The notes below the pieces were generated by a model. It made no database searches. It was not told where the DNA came from and was given only the letters and a program-made list of their open reading frames with translations. The position numbers were made by a program, and so were the translations under genes. A stretch of 58,643 nt of DNA from assembly GCF_020627745.1 (NCBI RefSeq), contig NZ_JAHDGE010000015.1:1-58643 (forward strand), given 5' to 3'. Source of the DNA: Pseudooctadecabacter sp. Lineage in GTDB: Bacteria > Pseudomonadota > Alphaproteobacteria > Rhodobacterales > Rhodobacteraceae. Of this stretch, positions 1 to 8,643 are shown piece after piece. Positions within the stretch are counted from its first letter, which is position 1, and the number at the start of each line of letters is the position of its first letter.

Positions 1-9
1 AGTGCCGGA

Positions 10-573
10 TCAAACCTGCATGATTTCTTCTTGCTTGGTCTCAAGCTGGCTGTCGACCCGTTTGATATAGTCGTTGGTCAGGTCCTGCACCTCACCCTCC
101 CACAGCTTCTGGTCATCCTCGGACATGCCGTCGTTCTTGGCTTTCTTGATCTGGTCCATGCCGTCGCGGCGCACATTGCGGATACTGACGCGGGCGTTTT
201 CGGCGTAGCTGCCTGCAACCTTGGTCAGCTCGCGGCGGCGCTCTTCGTTCAGTTCGGGGATCGGCAGCATGATGATGGTGCCGTTCAGCTGCGGATTGAT
301 CCCCAGCCCGCTTTCGCGGATGGCTTTTTCAACCTTGCCCACCAGTCCCTTGTCCCAGACGTTGACTGTGACCATCCGGGGTTCGGGCACGTTGACGGTG
401 CCCACCTGATTGATCGGCGTCATCGACCCGTAGGCATCCACCATCACAGGTTCCAGCATCGACGCAGAGGCGCGGCCCGTGCGCAAGGACGCGAATTCCG
501 TCCGCAGGTTGGCAATCGCGCCATCCATCCGGCGCTTCAAATCATCGGTATCTAGGATAAAATCGTCTGACAT
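10..573 (-). CDS. frr: Ribosome recycling factor
   Basis: Splits post-termination 70S complexes together with EF-G and releases mRNA and tRNA; cytoplasmic. The 187-residue product has the usual family length and is recognisable throughout, including the N-terminal ELRTGRAS-like stretch (here [14 protein letters not shown]), the INQ segment and the C-terminal helix ending QEEIMQV. The ATG at 573 is preceded by a purine-rich AGAGAA. It lies downstream of pyrH on the same strand, the usual pyrH-frr order, but separated by an extra secreted-protein gene. The 113 bases upstream hold no obvious terminator, so read-through from pyrH is possible. Confidence 0.97.
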   Translation of the reverse strand: MSDDFILDTDDLKRRMDGAIANLRTEFASLRTGRASASMLEPVMVDAYGSMTPINQVGTVNVPEPRMVTVNVWDKGLVGKVEKAIRESGLGINPQLNGTIIMLPIPELNEERRRELTKVAGSYAENARVSIRNVRRDGMDQIKKAKNDGMSEDDQKLWEGEVQDLTNDYIKRVDSQLETKQEEIMQV

Positions 574-686
574 ATTCTCTGCTCATTTGACGTGTTTGGG
601 GTGATATACCGCTAACGGGGCGGGTTTGTATAGCGGTGGTGCGCAGAAGTTGTGCACTCCGGCGGCGCACCGCGTGACGATCGCCC

Positions 687-1520
687 CTAGGGGACGTGGC
701 ATAACGGCGGGCGCGGCACACCGCGGTCGATGTCGGTCATCCCTTCATACCAGCCGGCGGCGCGGGTGATAAAGTCGAACTCTAACCCCAACCAGGCGTT
801 GATCCGTGGCTGGTCCAGCAGGTCCTTTTCGAAATCAAACCCCTGCATCTGCGCGATGAATTGTGTGGCCTGAAAGGTCAGGTCCTCACCACAAACTGTA
901 TGTTCACCCACGAACCGGACATACTCCGCAAAGCCATCCTCGATAAACCGGTGACTGCGGGCAATATCGTCAAACGCGGCAACCGTGCTGCACGTCTCAC
1001 CGGTCATGATCTGAAATCCGAAGGGTGTCTTGAGGGGTGAAATCTCGTAAAACCGCAAATCCCCCGAAACAATTCCCGCCCCCACGAACGCGATATAGGC
1101 CTCAAATCCGGCCTTTGGATCCCCGCCCTGAAGGCTGCGGAACAGGTCGGACCCGCCGCCCAGAAAGCACCCCTCATCCACCGCTTCGGTCCCGCCAAGG
1201 CCATAGACGTTGCGAACAAAGGGCGATGCAGCGCGGATTTCGGGCGTATCCACGGTATAGGCGGCGGTGATCTGCGGCAGCCTGATCGTGCAAAGGCCGG
1301 CATCCAGAACAACGTAATCTCCGTGACGGGCCGCCTGCCCGTCGGCAAGCGCGCCTTCCGCCAGCGCCAGAATGGCATCAGAGGTGAAACCGGCGCCCCG
1401 CGCGGCATCGGCGCTTTGGGCCCCGATGGTGCAGCCGTGACCGCCCAGAAAGGCGACCAAAGGCGTTTCGGCTGCGACGGGGCTGGCCAGCACCGCACCC
1501 GCAAAGGCCGCCCAACGCAT
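687..1520 (-). CDS. Secreted protein of unknown function between pyrH and frr
   Basis: I do not recognise a domain. The 277-residue product starts with a short signal peptide (residues 1 to about 17, ending PVAAET), so it is probably periplasmic. It has about seven cysteines after the signal (for example GCT, LCTI, EGCF, ETCS, TVCG, LCH), which suggests disulphides. Its ATG overlaps the pyrH stop by one base (TGATG), implying translational coupling to UMP kinase. A gene for an exported protein inside the pyrH-frr pair is unusual. Composition matches the neighbours, so recent transfer is not indicated. Confidence 0.8.
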   Translation of the reverse strand: MRWAAFAGAVLASPVAAETPLVAFLGGHGCTIGAQSADAARGAGFTSDAILALAEGALADGQAARHGDYVVLDAGLCTIRLPQITAAYTVDTPEIRAASPFVRNVYGLGGTEAVDEGCFLGGGSDLFRSLQGGDPKAGFEAYIAFVGAGIVSGDLRFYEISPLKTPFGFQIMTGETCSTVAAFDDIARSHRFIEDGFAEYVRFVGEHTVCGEDLTFQATQFIAQMQGFDFEKDLLDQPRINAWLGLEFDFITRAAGWYEGMTDIDRGVPRPPLCHVP

Positions 1521-2245
1521 CAGTCGCGCACGGTTGTAGACGTGCCCGATCCGTCAAGAATCCCACGAAATCCGCCCTCGTCATCAAGGCTGAACACCAC
1601 GATGGGCAGCGCATTCTCGCGCGCCAAAGCAATGGCAGAGGCGTCCATGACCCCAAGATGCTGCGCCAGCACCTCGTCATAGGTGATCGTTTCGTACCGG
1701 GTGGCGTCGTCGTGTTTGGCGGGATCCTTGTCGTAGACGCCATCAACCTTGGTGCCTTTGAAAATCGCCTCACAGGACATCTCGGATGCGCGCAACGTCG
1801 CGGCCGTGTCCGTCGTGAAATAGGGGTTGCCCGTGCCGGCTGCGAAAATGCAGATCCGTTTCTTTTCAAGGTGCCGGACCGCCCGTCTGCGGATATAGGG
1901 TTCGGCCACCTCGTTCATGGTGATCGCAGAAATCACCCGCGTGTGAATGTTCAGCGCCTCAAGGGCCGATTGCATCGCCAGTGCATTCATCACCGTGGCA
2001 AGCATCCCCATGTAATCTGCCGTCGTGCGCTCCATCCCCTGCGCGGACCCTTGCAACCCGCGAAAGATATTGCCGCCGCCGATAACCATGCAAATTTCAA
2101 CGCCCATCTCATGGACTGTCTGCACCTCGCGGGCGATCCTCTCCACCGTTGGCGGATGCAATCCAAAGCCCTGATCCCCCATGAGCGCCTCGCCGGAAAT
2201 TTTCAGCATGACCCTGTTATAAGCGGTTTTTCCGGTGCCAGACAT
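1520..2245 (-). CDS. pyrH: UMP kinase
   Basis: Phosphorylates UMP to UDP in pyrimidine nucleotide synthesis; cytoplasmic hexamer of the amino-acid-kinase fold. The 241-residue product shows the family's opening [10 protein letters not shown], the glycine-rich [11 protein letters not shown] and the TDTAATLRA segment. I start at the ATG at 2245 ([12 protein letters not shown]) because the longer frame adds 39 unconserved residues that would run into miaA, which is divergent 61 bases away. The stop overlaps the next start (TGATG), coupling it to the secreted-protein gene. Confidence 0.97.
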   Translation of the reverse strand: MSGTGKTAYNRVMLKISGEALMGDQGFGLHPPTVERIAREVQTVHEMGVEICMVIGGGNIFRGLQGSAQGMERTTADYMGMLATVMNALAMQSALEALNIHTRVISAITMNEVAEPYIRRRAVRHLEKKRICIFAAGTGNPYFTTDTAATLRASEMSCEAIFKGTKVDGVYDKDPAKHDDATRYETITYDEVLAQHLGVMDASAIALARENALPIVVFSLDDEGGFRGILDGSGTSTTVRD

Positions 2246-2306
2246 GCGCGCCCCCTGTTGCTGCTTTCCGTTCGGGGTAAAGTGTCGCAAAAGCAGGGCA
2301 CGCGCA

Positions 2307-3221
2307 ATGGGAACCCGCATGATTGACCTGACCAAAATCGACCCCGACCGTCCTGTCCTCATTTACGGGCCGACTGCATCGGGCAAGTCCGGCGCTGCCC
2401 TCAAGATCGCGCAAACATCGGGTGGCGTGATCGTCAATGCCGACGCGCTTCAGTGCTATGCGGGCTGGCCCGTTCTGACCGCCCAGCCACCGGCCGCAGA
2501 TCTGGCAGCCGCCCCGCATCGCCTTTACGGGCACCTGCCCTTTGACGCGCCCTATTCTGCGGGCGACTGGCTGCGCGACGTGACCCCCTTTCTGAAAGCG
2601 CATGCTGCAGGCGGACCGCGGCCCATCATCGTGGGTGGCACCGGTCTTTACTTTACCGCGCTGACCGAAGGACTGGCCGATATACCGCCAACGCCATCCG
2701 CCATCCGGCAGAAGGCCGATACGCTGTCCCTGACCGAACTGATCGCGGCCCTTGATCCTGCCACCGCTCAGGGAATTGATCTGCGCAACCGCGCCCGTGT
2801 CCAGCGCGCGTGGGAGGTTCAGGCCACCACAGGCCGCAGCATCCGTGACTGGCAAAATGCCACTCCGCCGCCTTTGCTGGGGCTGGATGATTGCACGCCT
2901 CTGGCGCTGTCGCCGGACCCGGATTGGCTGAACGCGCGCATTTCGGAAAGGTTTGATGTGATGATCAAGACAGGCGCGCTGGACGAAGCCCGCGCCATGC
3001 TGCCCTGTTGGGATCCGACCGCCCCCTCATCCAAAGCGATTGGTGCGGCTGAAATGATCGCTCATGTGACCGGACAGATAGATGCCGATTCGCTGAAAGA
3101 GGCCGTCATCGTGGCCACGCGGCAGTATGCCAAACGTCAGCGCACTTGGTTAAGGTCCCGCATGAAGCGGTGGCATCAGATTGCCCTACCAGATGTGGCA
3201 CAGAACAGATTGTCCACATAA
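2307..3221 (+). CDS. miaA: tRNA dimethylallyltransferase
   Basis: Adds the dimethylallyl group to A37 of tRNAs reading UNN codons. The P-loop GPTASGKS is close to the start, followed by the NADALQCY segment, VGGTGLYF and the C-terminal [16 protein letters not shown], which is typical of MiaA. At 304 residues it is of normal length. The chosen ATG at 2307 has an AGGG eight bases upstream; the ATG at 2319 (MIDLTKI) is an alternative. The longer frame from 2235 overlaps pyrH and is rejected. It is divergent from pyrH, and the two promoters must lie in the 61 bases between. Confidence 0.95.
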   Translation: MGTRMIDLTKIDPDRPVLIYGPTASGKSGAALKIAQTSGGVIVNADALQCYAGWPVLTAQPPAADLAAAPHRLYGHLPFDAPYSAGDWLRDVTPFLKAHAAGGPRPIIVGGTGLYFTALTEGLADIPPTPSAIRQKADTLSLTELIAALDPATAQGIDLRNRARVQRAWEVQATTGRSIRDWQNATPPPLLGLDDCTPLALSPDPDWLNARISERFDVMIKTGALDEARAMLPCWDPTAPSSKAIGAAEMIAHVTGQIDADSLKEAVIVATRQYAKRQRTWLRSRMKRWHQIALPDVAQNRLST

Positions 3222-3292
3222 ACCCCGTTGATTTGTTCGATTTGGACAGCAAAAATTTCACTATTCGAACCTGAGTGAAAGCTGCCCGACCC

Positions 3293-4111
3293 ATGTTTCC
3301 AGACCCGCAGAACCGCCTTGCCCTGACCGCCATTGCGCAAAACGCAGCCCACGGCAAATGGCGCACCGAAGCCATGCGGTCCCATGAGACACCCCGTCTG
3401 ATCTTTGTGGCCAAAGGACAGGGCCGGATCACCGTCGCAGGGCTGACCCGCGGTTTCGGGGCCAACAACCTGATCTTTCTGCCCCCCAAAACAATGTACG
3501 GGTTTGAATGTGGCCCGACGGTCTATGGTCAGATGCTGACGATCCCCGGTGCCATGGCGTCCGAATGGCCGGATGAGCCGCAGCACCTGCGCTTGCGCGA
3601 TGTTGTGGCACAAAAGGAACTGGCCACCCATCTGGACGCGCTGGAACGCGAACTCAAATCCACCTTGCCCGGATCGCTGCGTGCCGCCCATTACCAGCTT
3701 GGCCTGCTGTCGATCTATTTCGAACGCCAGATGAACCAGCGCGATGACGACACCTTTGATGCGCGCACCGAAACAGCCTCTGCACGGCTGGTCGCGGCCT
3801 ACACCGATCTGATTGAACGTCACTATCACGAGGCCAGAACAGTGTCGGATTACGCGACCATGCTGGGTGTCACGCCGACGCACCTGACGCGGTGCTGCAA
3901 AGAAACCAGCGACGCCTCGGCGCTGACCTTGCTGAATGACCGTATTCTTTTTCAGGCACGGCTGATGCTGCGCGACAGTGCGCTGCCGGTGGCCCGTGTT
4001 GCCGACCAACTGGGGTTCGGATCTGCGGCCTATTTCACCCGCAGTTTTCAGGCAAAAACCGGCCTGACACCGTCGCAATTCCGCAAAAAAGGCCCGCTCA
4101 CAGCGCTTTGA
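3293..4111 (+). CDS. AraC-family transcriptional regulator
   Basis: A one-component regulator of 272 residues. The N-terminal half is a cupin-like sensor domain (PRLIFVAKGQGRITV, then LIFLPPKTMYGFE). The C-terminal ~100 residues hold two helix-turn-helix motifs (TVSDYATMLGVTPTHLTRCC, then PVARVADQLGFGSAAYFTRS) and the family ending GLTPSQFRKK. The ligand is unknown. The ABC transporter operon starts 233 bases downstream on the same strand, so it may regulate that operon, but no operator repeat was found there. A GTG at 3275 is an alternative start. Confidence 0.92.
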   Translation: MFPDPQNRLALTAIAQNAAHGKWRTEAMRSHETPRLIFVAKGQGRITVAGLTRGFGANNLIFLPPKTMYGFECGPTVYGQMLTIPGAMASEWPDEPQHLRLRDVVAQKELATHLDALERELKSTLPGSLRAAHYQLGLLSIYFERQMNQRDDDTFDARTETASARLVAAYTDLIERHYHEARTVSDYATMLGVTPTHLTRCCKETSDASALTLLNDRILFQARLMLRDSALPVARVADQLGFGSAAYFTRSFQAKTGLTPSQFRKKGPLTAL

Positions 4112-4344
4112 AGGGTATTTCTCCCGCATTTGACGCCGCGCCGCAGCAAAGCGACCTTTCAGGTTGCATGTCGCGGACTGACCATGCGAACGTCGCAAAC
4201 GTGATCTGTTTTGCCGATTGCGACCGTTGACGCTGGGCCAAAAAATCTGCCCAATGCAGATCGGACGGGTGCCACCTGCCGCAAAATCGCGGTGGGTCTG
4301 GCCACGGACCACAAAAACAAAAACGTGTATCAGGGAGAACACGC

Positions 4345-6012
4345 ATGACAACCAAGACACTGACAGGGGCGCCGCTGCATCCAGCAGTTGACGTCTATGT
4401 GAAAGACGTCGAGGCCGGTAAACTCAGCCGCCGCGAATTCATCACACGCACAACTGCACTGGGTGTGACTGCCGCAGGCGCCTATGGCCTGATGGGCATG
4501 ACCCAGCCTGCCCGCGCCGCAGGCCACGCCCAGCAGGGCGGCACCATGCGCATGCAGATGGAGGTCCGCGCGCTCAAGGATCCGCGCGCCTTTGACTGGA
4601 CGCAGATGGCCTTCGTGACAGCCGGCTGGCTGGAATACCTCGTTGAATACAACTCCGACGGCTCGTTTGAGCCCATGTTGCTCGAAAGCTGGGAAGTCAA
4701 CGACGACGCAACCGTCTACACACTGAACGTGCGTCAGGGCGTCAAGTGGAACAACGGCGACGATTTCACCGCCGAAGACGTGGCCCGCGTGATCACCGAC
4801 TGGTGTGACAGCTCCGCCGAAGGCAACTCCATGGCCGGTCGTATGTCCGCGCTTGTGGATGCCGACAGTGGCACTGCCATCGACGGCGCGATCGAGGTCA
4901 CAGGGCCCCATCAGGTGACACTGAACCTGCCCAAGTCCGACATCACACTGATCGCCGGTATGGCCGACTATCCTGCTGCCATCTACCACAGCTCCATCGA
5001 CCGCGAAGACCCTGCCCGCACACCAGTCGGCACCGGTCCTTACACGATCGAAAGCAACGAGGTTGGCGTGAAGGCCGTTCTGGTCCGCAACGAAGGCCAC
5101 GACTGGTGGGGCTATGAGGCGGGCAAAGGGGCCTACCTTGATCGCATCGAATACATCGACTACGGCACAGACCCCTCCGCTTGGGTTGCTGCTGCAGCCG
5201 CTGACGAAGTCGACATGACCTACGAAACCGTCGGTGACTTTGTCGAGGTCTTCGAAGGCATCGGGTTTGAGCGTTCCGAAGTGGCGTCCGCTGCGACAAT
5301 CGTGATCCGTCCAAACCAGGAAGCCGAAGTTGACGGCATGAAGCCCTACGCAGACGTCCGCGTCCGCAAGGCGATCCAGATGGCCGTGGACAACGCTGTG
5401 TGTCTTGAGCTGGGCTATGCAAATCAGGGTATTCCTGCGCGCAACCAGCACGTGGGTCCGATGCACCCTGAATGGGCCGATGTGCCAAAGGTCGATCACG
5501 ACCCCGAAGGCGCGATGGCCCTGCTTGAAGAAGCTGGCATGGCGGATTTCGAATTCGAAATCTTCTCCATCGACGATGACTGGCGCAAGAACACCACGGA
5601 CGCCGTGGCAGCCCAGATGCGTGATGCAGGCATGAACGTGAAACGCACGATCATCCCCGGCTCCACCTTCTGGAACGACTGGACCGACTACTCCTTCTCG
5701 TCCACCAACTGGAACCACCGCCCGCTGGGCACGCAGGTTCTGGGTCTGGCCTATCGCTCCGGCGAGGCATGGAACGAGTTTGCGTATAACAACCCAGAGT
5801 TCGACGCCCTTCTGGACGAAGCCAATGCAATCGCGGACGCCGATGCGCGCTCCGAGGTGATGGCCCAGATCCAGCAGATCCTGACGGACGACGCTGTGAC
5901 GATCCAGCCTTACTGGCGCACGGTCTACCGTCACGCCAAGCCGGGCTTTGTGGGCTGGGATATGCACATCGCGTACCTGCCGCAGATCTACAAGATCGGC
6001 ATCGCAGCCTAA
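4345..6012 (+). CDS. ABC transporter substrate-binding protein, oligopeptide type
   Basis: Periplasmic solute receptor of the family-5 (peptide/nickel/opine) class, 555 residues. The N-terminus has a twin-arginine signal (SRREFI at residues 28-33, then a hydrophobic stretch ending PARAAG near 60), so it is probably exported folded by Tat. Family features include [24 protein letters not shown]-type sequence after residue 100 and [11 protein letters not shown]. The ATG follows an AGGGAGAA ribosome site. It heads the operon with two permeases and a fused ATPase, and a terminator-like hairpin separates it from the first permease. The substrate cannot be read from sequence. Confidence 0.93.
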   Translation: MTTKTLTGAPLHPAVDVYVKDVEAGKLSRREFITRTTALGVTAAGAYGLMGMTQPARAAGHAQQGGTMRMQMEVRALKDPRAFDWTQMAFVTAGWLEYLVEYNSDGSFEPMLLESWEVNDDATVYTLNVRQGVKWNNGDDFTAEDVARVITDWCDSSAEGNSMAGRMSALVDADSGTAIDGAIEVTGPHQVTLNLPKSDITLIAGMADYPAAIYHSSIDREDPARTPVGTGPYTIESNEVGVKAVLVRNEGHDWWGYEAGKGAYLDRIEYIDYGTDPSAWVAAAAADEVDMTYETVGDFVEVFEGIGFERSEVASAATIVIRPNQEAEVDGMKPYADVRVRKAIQMAVDNAVCLELGYANQGIPARNQHVGPMHPEWADVPKVDHDPEGAMALLEEAGMADFEFEIFSIDDDWRKNTTDAVAAQMRDAGMNVKRTIIPGSTFWNDWTDYSFSSTNWNHRPLGTQVLGLAYRSGEAWNEFAYNNPEFDALLDEANAIADADARSEVMAQIQQILTDDAVTIQPYWRTVYRHAKPGFVGWDMHIAYLPQIYKIGIAA

Positions 6013-6027
6013 GCTGTGACACATCAA

Positions 6028-6060
6028 GGGGCCGTCCGGATCACCGGGCGGCCTTTTTTC
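6028..6060 (+). terminator. Intra-operon terminator or attenuator after the binding-protein gene
   Basis: GGCCGTCCG at 6030-6038 pairs with CGGGCGGCC at 6045-6053 (one G-U pair), followed by six T. It lies between the binding-protein gene and the first permease. Partial termination here would give more receptor than membrane subunits, a common arrangement in ABC importers. Confidence 0.82.
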
Positions 6061-6122
6061 GCGAACGACGAAGAACCGGTGCGGACCGAACCGCACGATC
6101 CAGCCAACCGACAGGGGTCTTT

Positions 6123-7169
6123 ATGGGACTGTTTATTCTACGCCGCCTTGGGGTGATGATCCTCACGGCGCTTTGCCTGACCTTTATCGTGTTCTGGCTG
6201 ACGAACCTTTATCCGAACCTTGAAAAGCTTGCCAAAACCCAAGGCAACTTCCGGATGTCGGACGAACAGGTAGAGACCTATCTGGGCAATCGCGGCTATA
6301 CACAGGCCCTGCCCGTTAAATACGGCCAATGGCTGGGTGTGCTTCCCGGCTACGTTATCGAAGGGACCGACGGCGAAACCCGTGCGCGCTGCGCGGCCGG
6401 TCGCGCCCCCACCGAAGACACCGCCACCTTCTGCGGCATCCTGCAAGGCGAATGGGGCCAGTCCACTGTCTTCAAGGATGAGGTCGGCAGCATTGTCAGC
6501 ACCCGTCTGGGCCTCACCGGCAAGCTGATGTTCTGGGTGATGATGGTGATGGTGCCCGGCGCGCTGATCATCGGCGTTCTGGCGGGGATGCGCGAAGGGT
6601 CGCGCACCGACCGTAGCCTGTCGACCGTGTCCATCGTGTCCACCGCGACGCCTGAATATGTCTCGGGCGTCATCTTGATCGCCGTTTTCGCCACGCCTCT
6701 CTTCGGGATGCAATATTTCAAAGGCACGGCCACATCGGCCATGGATGATGCCAACTTCAACAACTTCTTTTTGCCGGTCATCACCATCGCGCTTTACGGC
6801 ATGGGCTACATCGCCCGCATGACCCGCGCGTCGATGACCGAGGTCATGACCGCACAATACATCCGCACCGCCCGTCTCAAGGGCGTGTCGTTCCCCAACA
6901 TCGTGATGAAACACGCCCTGCGCAACGCATTGATCGCCCCCTTTACGGTGATCATGTTGCAGTTCCCGTGGCTTCTGAACGGCGTTGTGATTGTCGAGAC
7001 ATTGTTCAACTACAAAGGCTTCGGCTGGACGCTGGTGCAGGCCGCGTCCAACAACGACATCGAACTTTTGCTGGGCGTCTCCGTGGTGTCGGTCTTCGTG
7101 GTCCTTGTGACCCAGCTGATCTCGGACATCGGCTACGTCTTCCTCAACCCACGCATTCGCATCTCGTAA
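6123..7169 (+). CDS. ABC transporter permease, DppB/OppB type
   Basis: Inner-membrane subunit of the importer, 348 residues with about six membrane segments, the first at residues 8-28. The conserved cytoplasmic coupling loop is visible (MTEVMTAQYIRTARLKGVS, about residues 239-257). A periplasmic insert around residues 75-120 (YVIEGTDG to GEWGQS) contains two cysteines and is longer than I expect for DppB. It is followed after 15 bases, with an AAGGAG ribosome site, by the second permease. Confidence 0.93.
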   Translation: MGLFILRRLGVMILTALCLTFIVFWLTNLYPNLEKLAKTQGNFRMSDEQVETYLGNRGYTQALPVKYGQWLGVLPGYVIEGTDGETRARCAAGRAPTEDTATFCGILQGEWGQSTVFKDEVGSIVSTRLGLTGKLMFWVMMVMVPGALIIGVLAGMREGSRTDRSLSTVSIVSTATPEYVSGVILIAVFATPLFGMQYFKGTATSAMDDANFNNFFLPVITIALYGMGYIARMTRASMTEVMTAQYIRTARLKGVSFPNIVMKHALRNALIAPFTVIMLQFPWLLNGVVIVETLFNYKGFGWTLVQAASNNDIELLLGVSVVSVFVVLVTQLISDIGYVFLNPRIRIS

Positions 7170-7184
7170 GAAGGAGCCAGCACC

Positions 7185-8639
7185 ATGGACACACTCACCT
7201 GGACCGGCTCCCTCGGGAGCATCCTCGTCCCCGCCATCACCATCACCGCCGCCGTCTTTGTGGCTGCCGTGATCGTACAACTGATCATGGGCGTCTTTGC
7301 CGCCGACGTGAAACTGCAGGCCAACCCCGATGGCACGCTTCAGGGGCGCGGCGGTCTGCTGGGCCGTCTGGAAACCTACACCGGCTGGCTGTTCATGTTG
7401 CTGGTGGGTCTGATTGCCGCCTTCATCGTGCTGGCATGGTTTATGCCCTATGGTGAGGCCGGCATCCTTGGCGAAATCTCGCGCCGGTTCCTGCCCACGT
7501 GGATTGCTCTTATTGTGACGTTTATTGTGTCCATCACCTTCAAACGGAAACTGGGGCTTTACGGAAAACTCTTCGATTCAACCATCGGCATGATCGGTTT
7601 TGCGCTGGTGATGTTCTGGGTGTTCACGTCGATCTTTGTTGGCATGTTCGACATGATCGGCACCCATGATCCGTTGCAGCAAATCTCGGGCCTGAAGAAT
7701 AAATTGCCCGGTGTGGCTGTCCCCGAGGGTCAGGACGAAGGCTTTTACCCCCACTACCTGCTGGGTGGGGACAACCTTGCGCGCGATATCTTTACGCGCA
7801 TGGTTCATGGGTCCGTCATCGTGATGATCATCGCCCCGCTGGCCACGATCTTTGCCTTTATGGTGGGCATCACGCTGGGCCTGCCTGCAGGATATTACGG
7901 CGGGAAGCTGGATACGGTGCTGTCTTTCCTTGCCAACCTGATCCTCGCCTTCCCTGTGATCTTGCTGTTCTACCTTCTGGTCACGCCGGAAATCGTGGCA
8001 ACAGGCCTGCCCAACTTCCTCGCGGCGTTCCTGTTCGTCTTCCCGCTGGTCTTCTTTGGCGTGCTGATCAACAGCCGCTACAAGACCCAAGGCAGCAAAA
8101 ACACGCTTTATCTGGCGGTGGTGCTGATCCCGCTTGCGGTCCTCTACCTCAGCGTGATTTCGGAGGCGAATTCGCCGCTGAACATCTGGCCTAACGCGCT
8201 GGACCTCATCACCATTCCGGGCGGAATTCTGGTGGTGTTCGTGTCGGTGGTTTTCGTGAACTCCCCCACCGTGTTCCGCATCGTGCGCGGGCTGGCGCTG
8301 GACATCAAAACCCGCGACTACGTGGCCGCAGCCCAGACCCGTGGCGAAGGCCCGTGGTATATCATGTTGTGGGAAATCCTTCCCAACGCCCGTGGACCGC
8401 TGATCGTCGATTTCTGTCTGCGCATCGGCTACACCACGATCCTGCTGGGCACCTTGGGCTTCTTCGGTCTGGGCCTGCCCCCTGAAAGCCCCGACTGGGG
8501 CAGCACCATCAACGAAGGCCGCAAGTTGTTGTTGATCTACGTCCACCCCGCCCTGCCACCGGCCATCGCCCTGTTGTCGCTGGTGCTGGGTCTGAACCTG
8601 TTGGCCGATGGCCTGCGTGAAGAAAGCCTGAAGGATTAA
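7185..8639 (+). CDS. ABC transporter permease, DppC/OppC type, extended
   Basis: Second membrane subunit, 484 residues, clearly longer than the usual ~300 for DppC. The extra length comes from an N-terminal part with membrane segments at about residues 15-40, 65-90 and 105-125, and from an added stretch within the membrane domain around residues 290-330. The coupling loop (DYVAAAQTRGEGPWYIMLWE) sits near residues 375-394 and the C-terminus ends LLADGLREESLKD. It is four bases from the ATPase gene, so the two are co-translated. Confidence 0.92.
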   Translation: MDTLTWTGSLGSILVPAITITAAVFVAAVIVQLIMGVFAADVKLQANPDGTLQGRGGLLGRLETYTGWLFMLLVGLIAAFIVLAWFMPYGEAGILGEISRRFLPTWIALIVTFIVSITFKRKLGLYGKLFDSTIGMIGFALVMFWVFTSIFVGMFDMIGTHDPLQQISGLKNKLPGVAVPEGQDEGFYPHYLLGGDNLARDIFTRMVHGSVIVMIIAPLATIFAFMVGITLGLPAGYYGGKLDTVLSFLANLILAFPVILLFYLLVTPEIVATGLPNFLAAFLFVFPLVFFGVLINSRYKTQGSKNTLYLAVVLIPLAVLYLSVISEANSPLNIWPNALDLITIPGGILVVFVSVVFVNSPTVFRIVRGLALDIKTRDYVAAAQTRGEGPWYIMLWEILPNARGPLIVDFCLRIGYTTILLGTLGFFGLGLPPESPDWGSTINEGRKLLLIYVHPALPPAIALLSLVLGLNLLADGLREESLKD

Positions 8640-8643
8640 TCTT

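Noticed and set aside
3176-4360. Open frame of 394 codons antisense to the AraC-type regulator
   Set aside because: It covers a gene with two clear helix-turn-helix motifs and has no recognisable domain of its own.
4330-6096. Long open frame of 588 codons antisense to the binding-protein gene
   Set aside because: The sense frame has a Tat signal and clear family motifs. The antisense frame is a by-product of high GC and has valine/histidine/glycine-rich nonsense composition.
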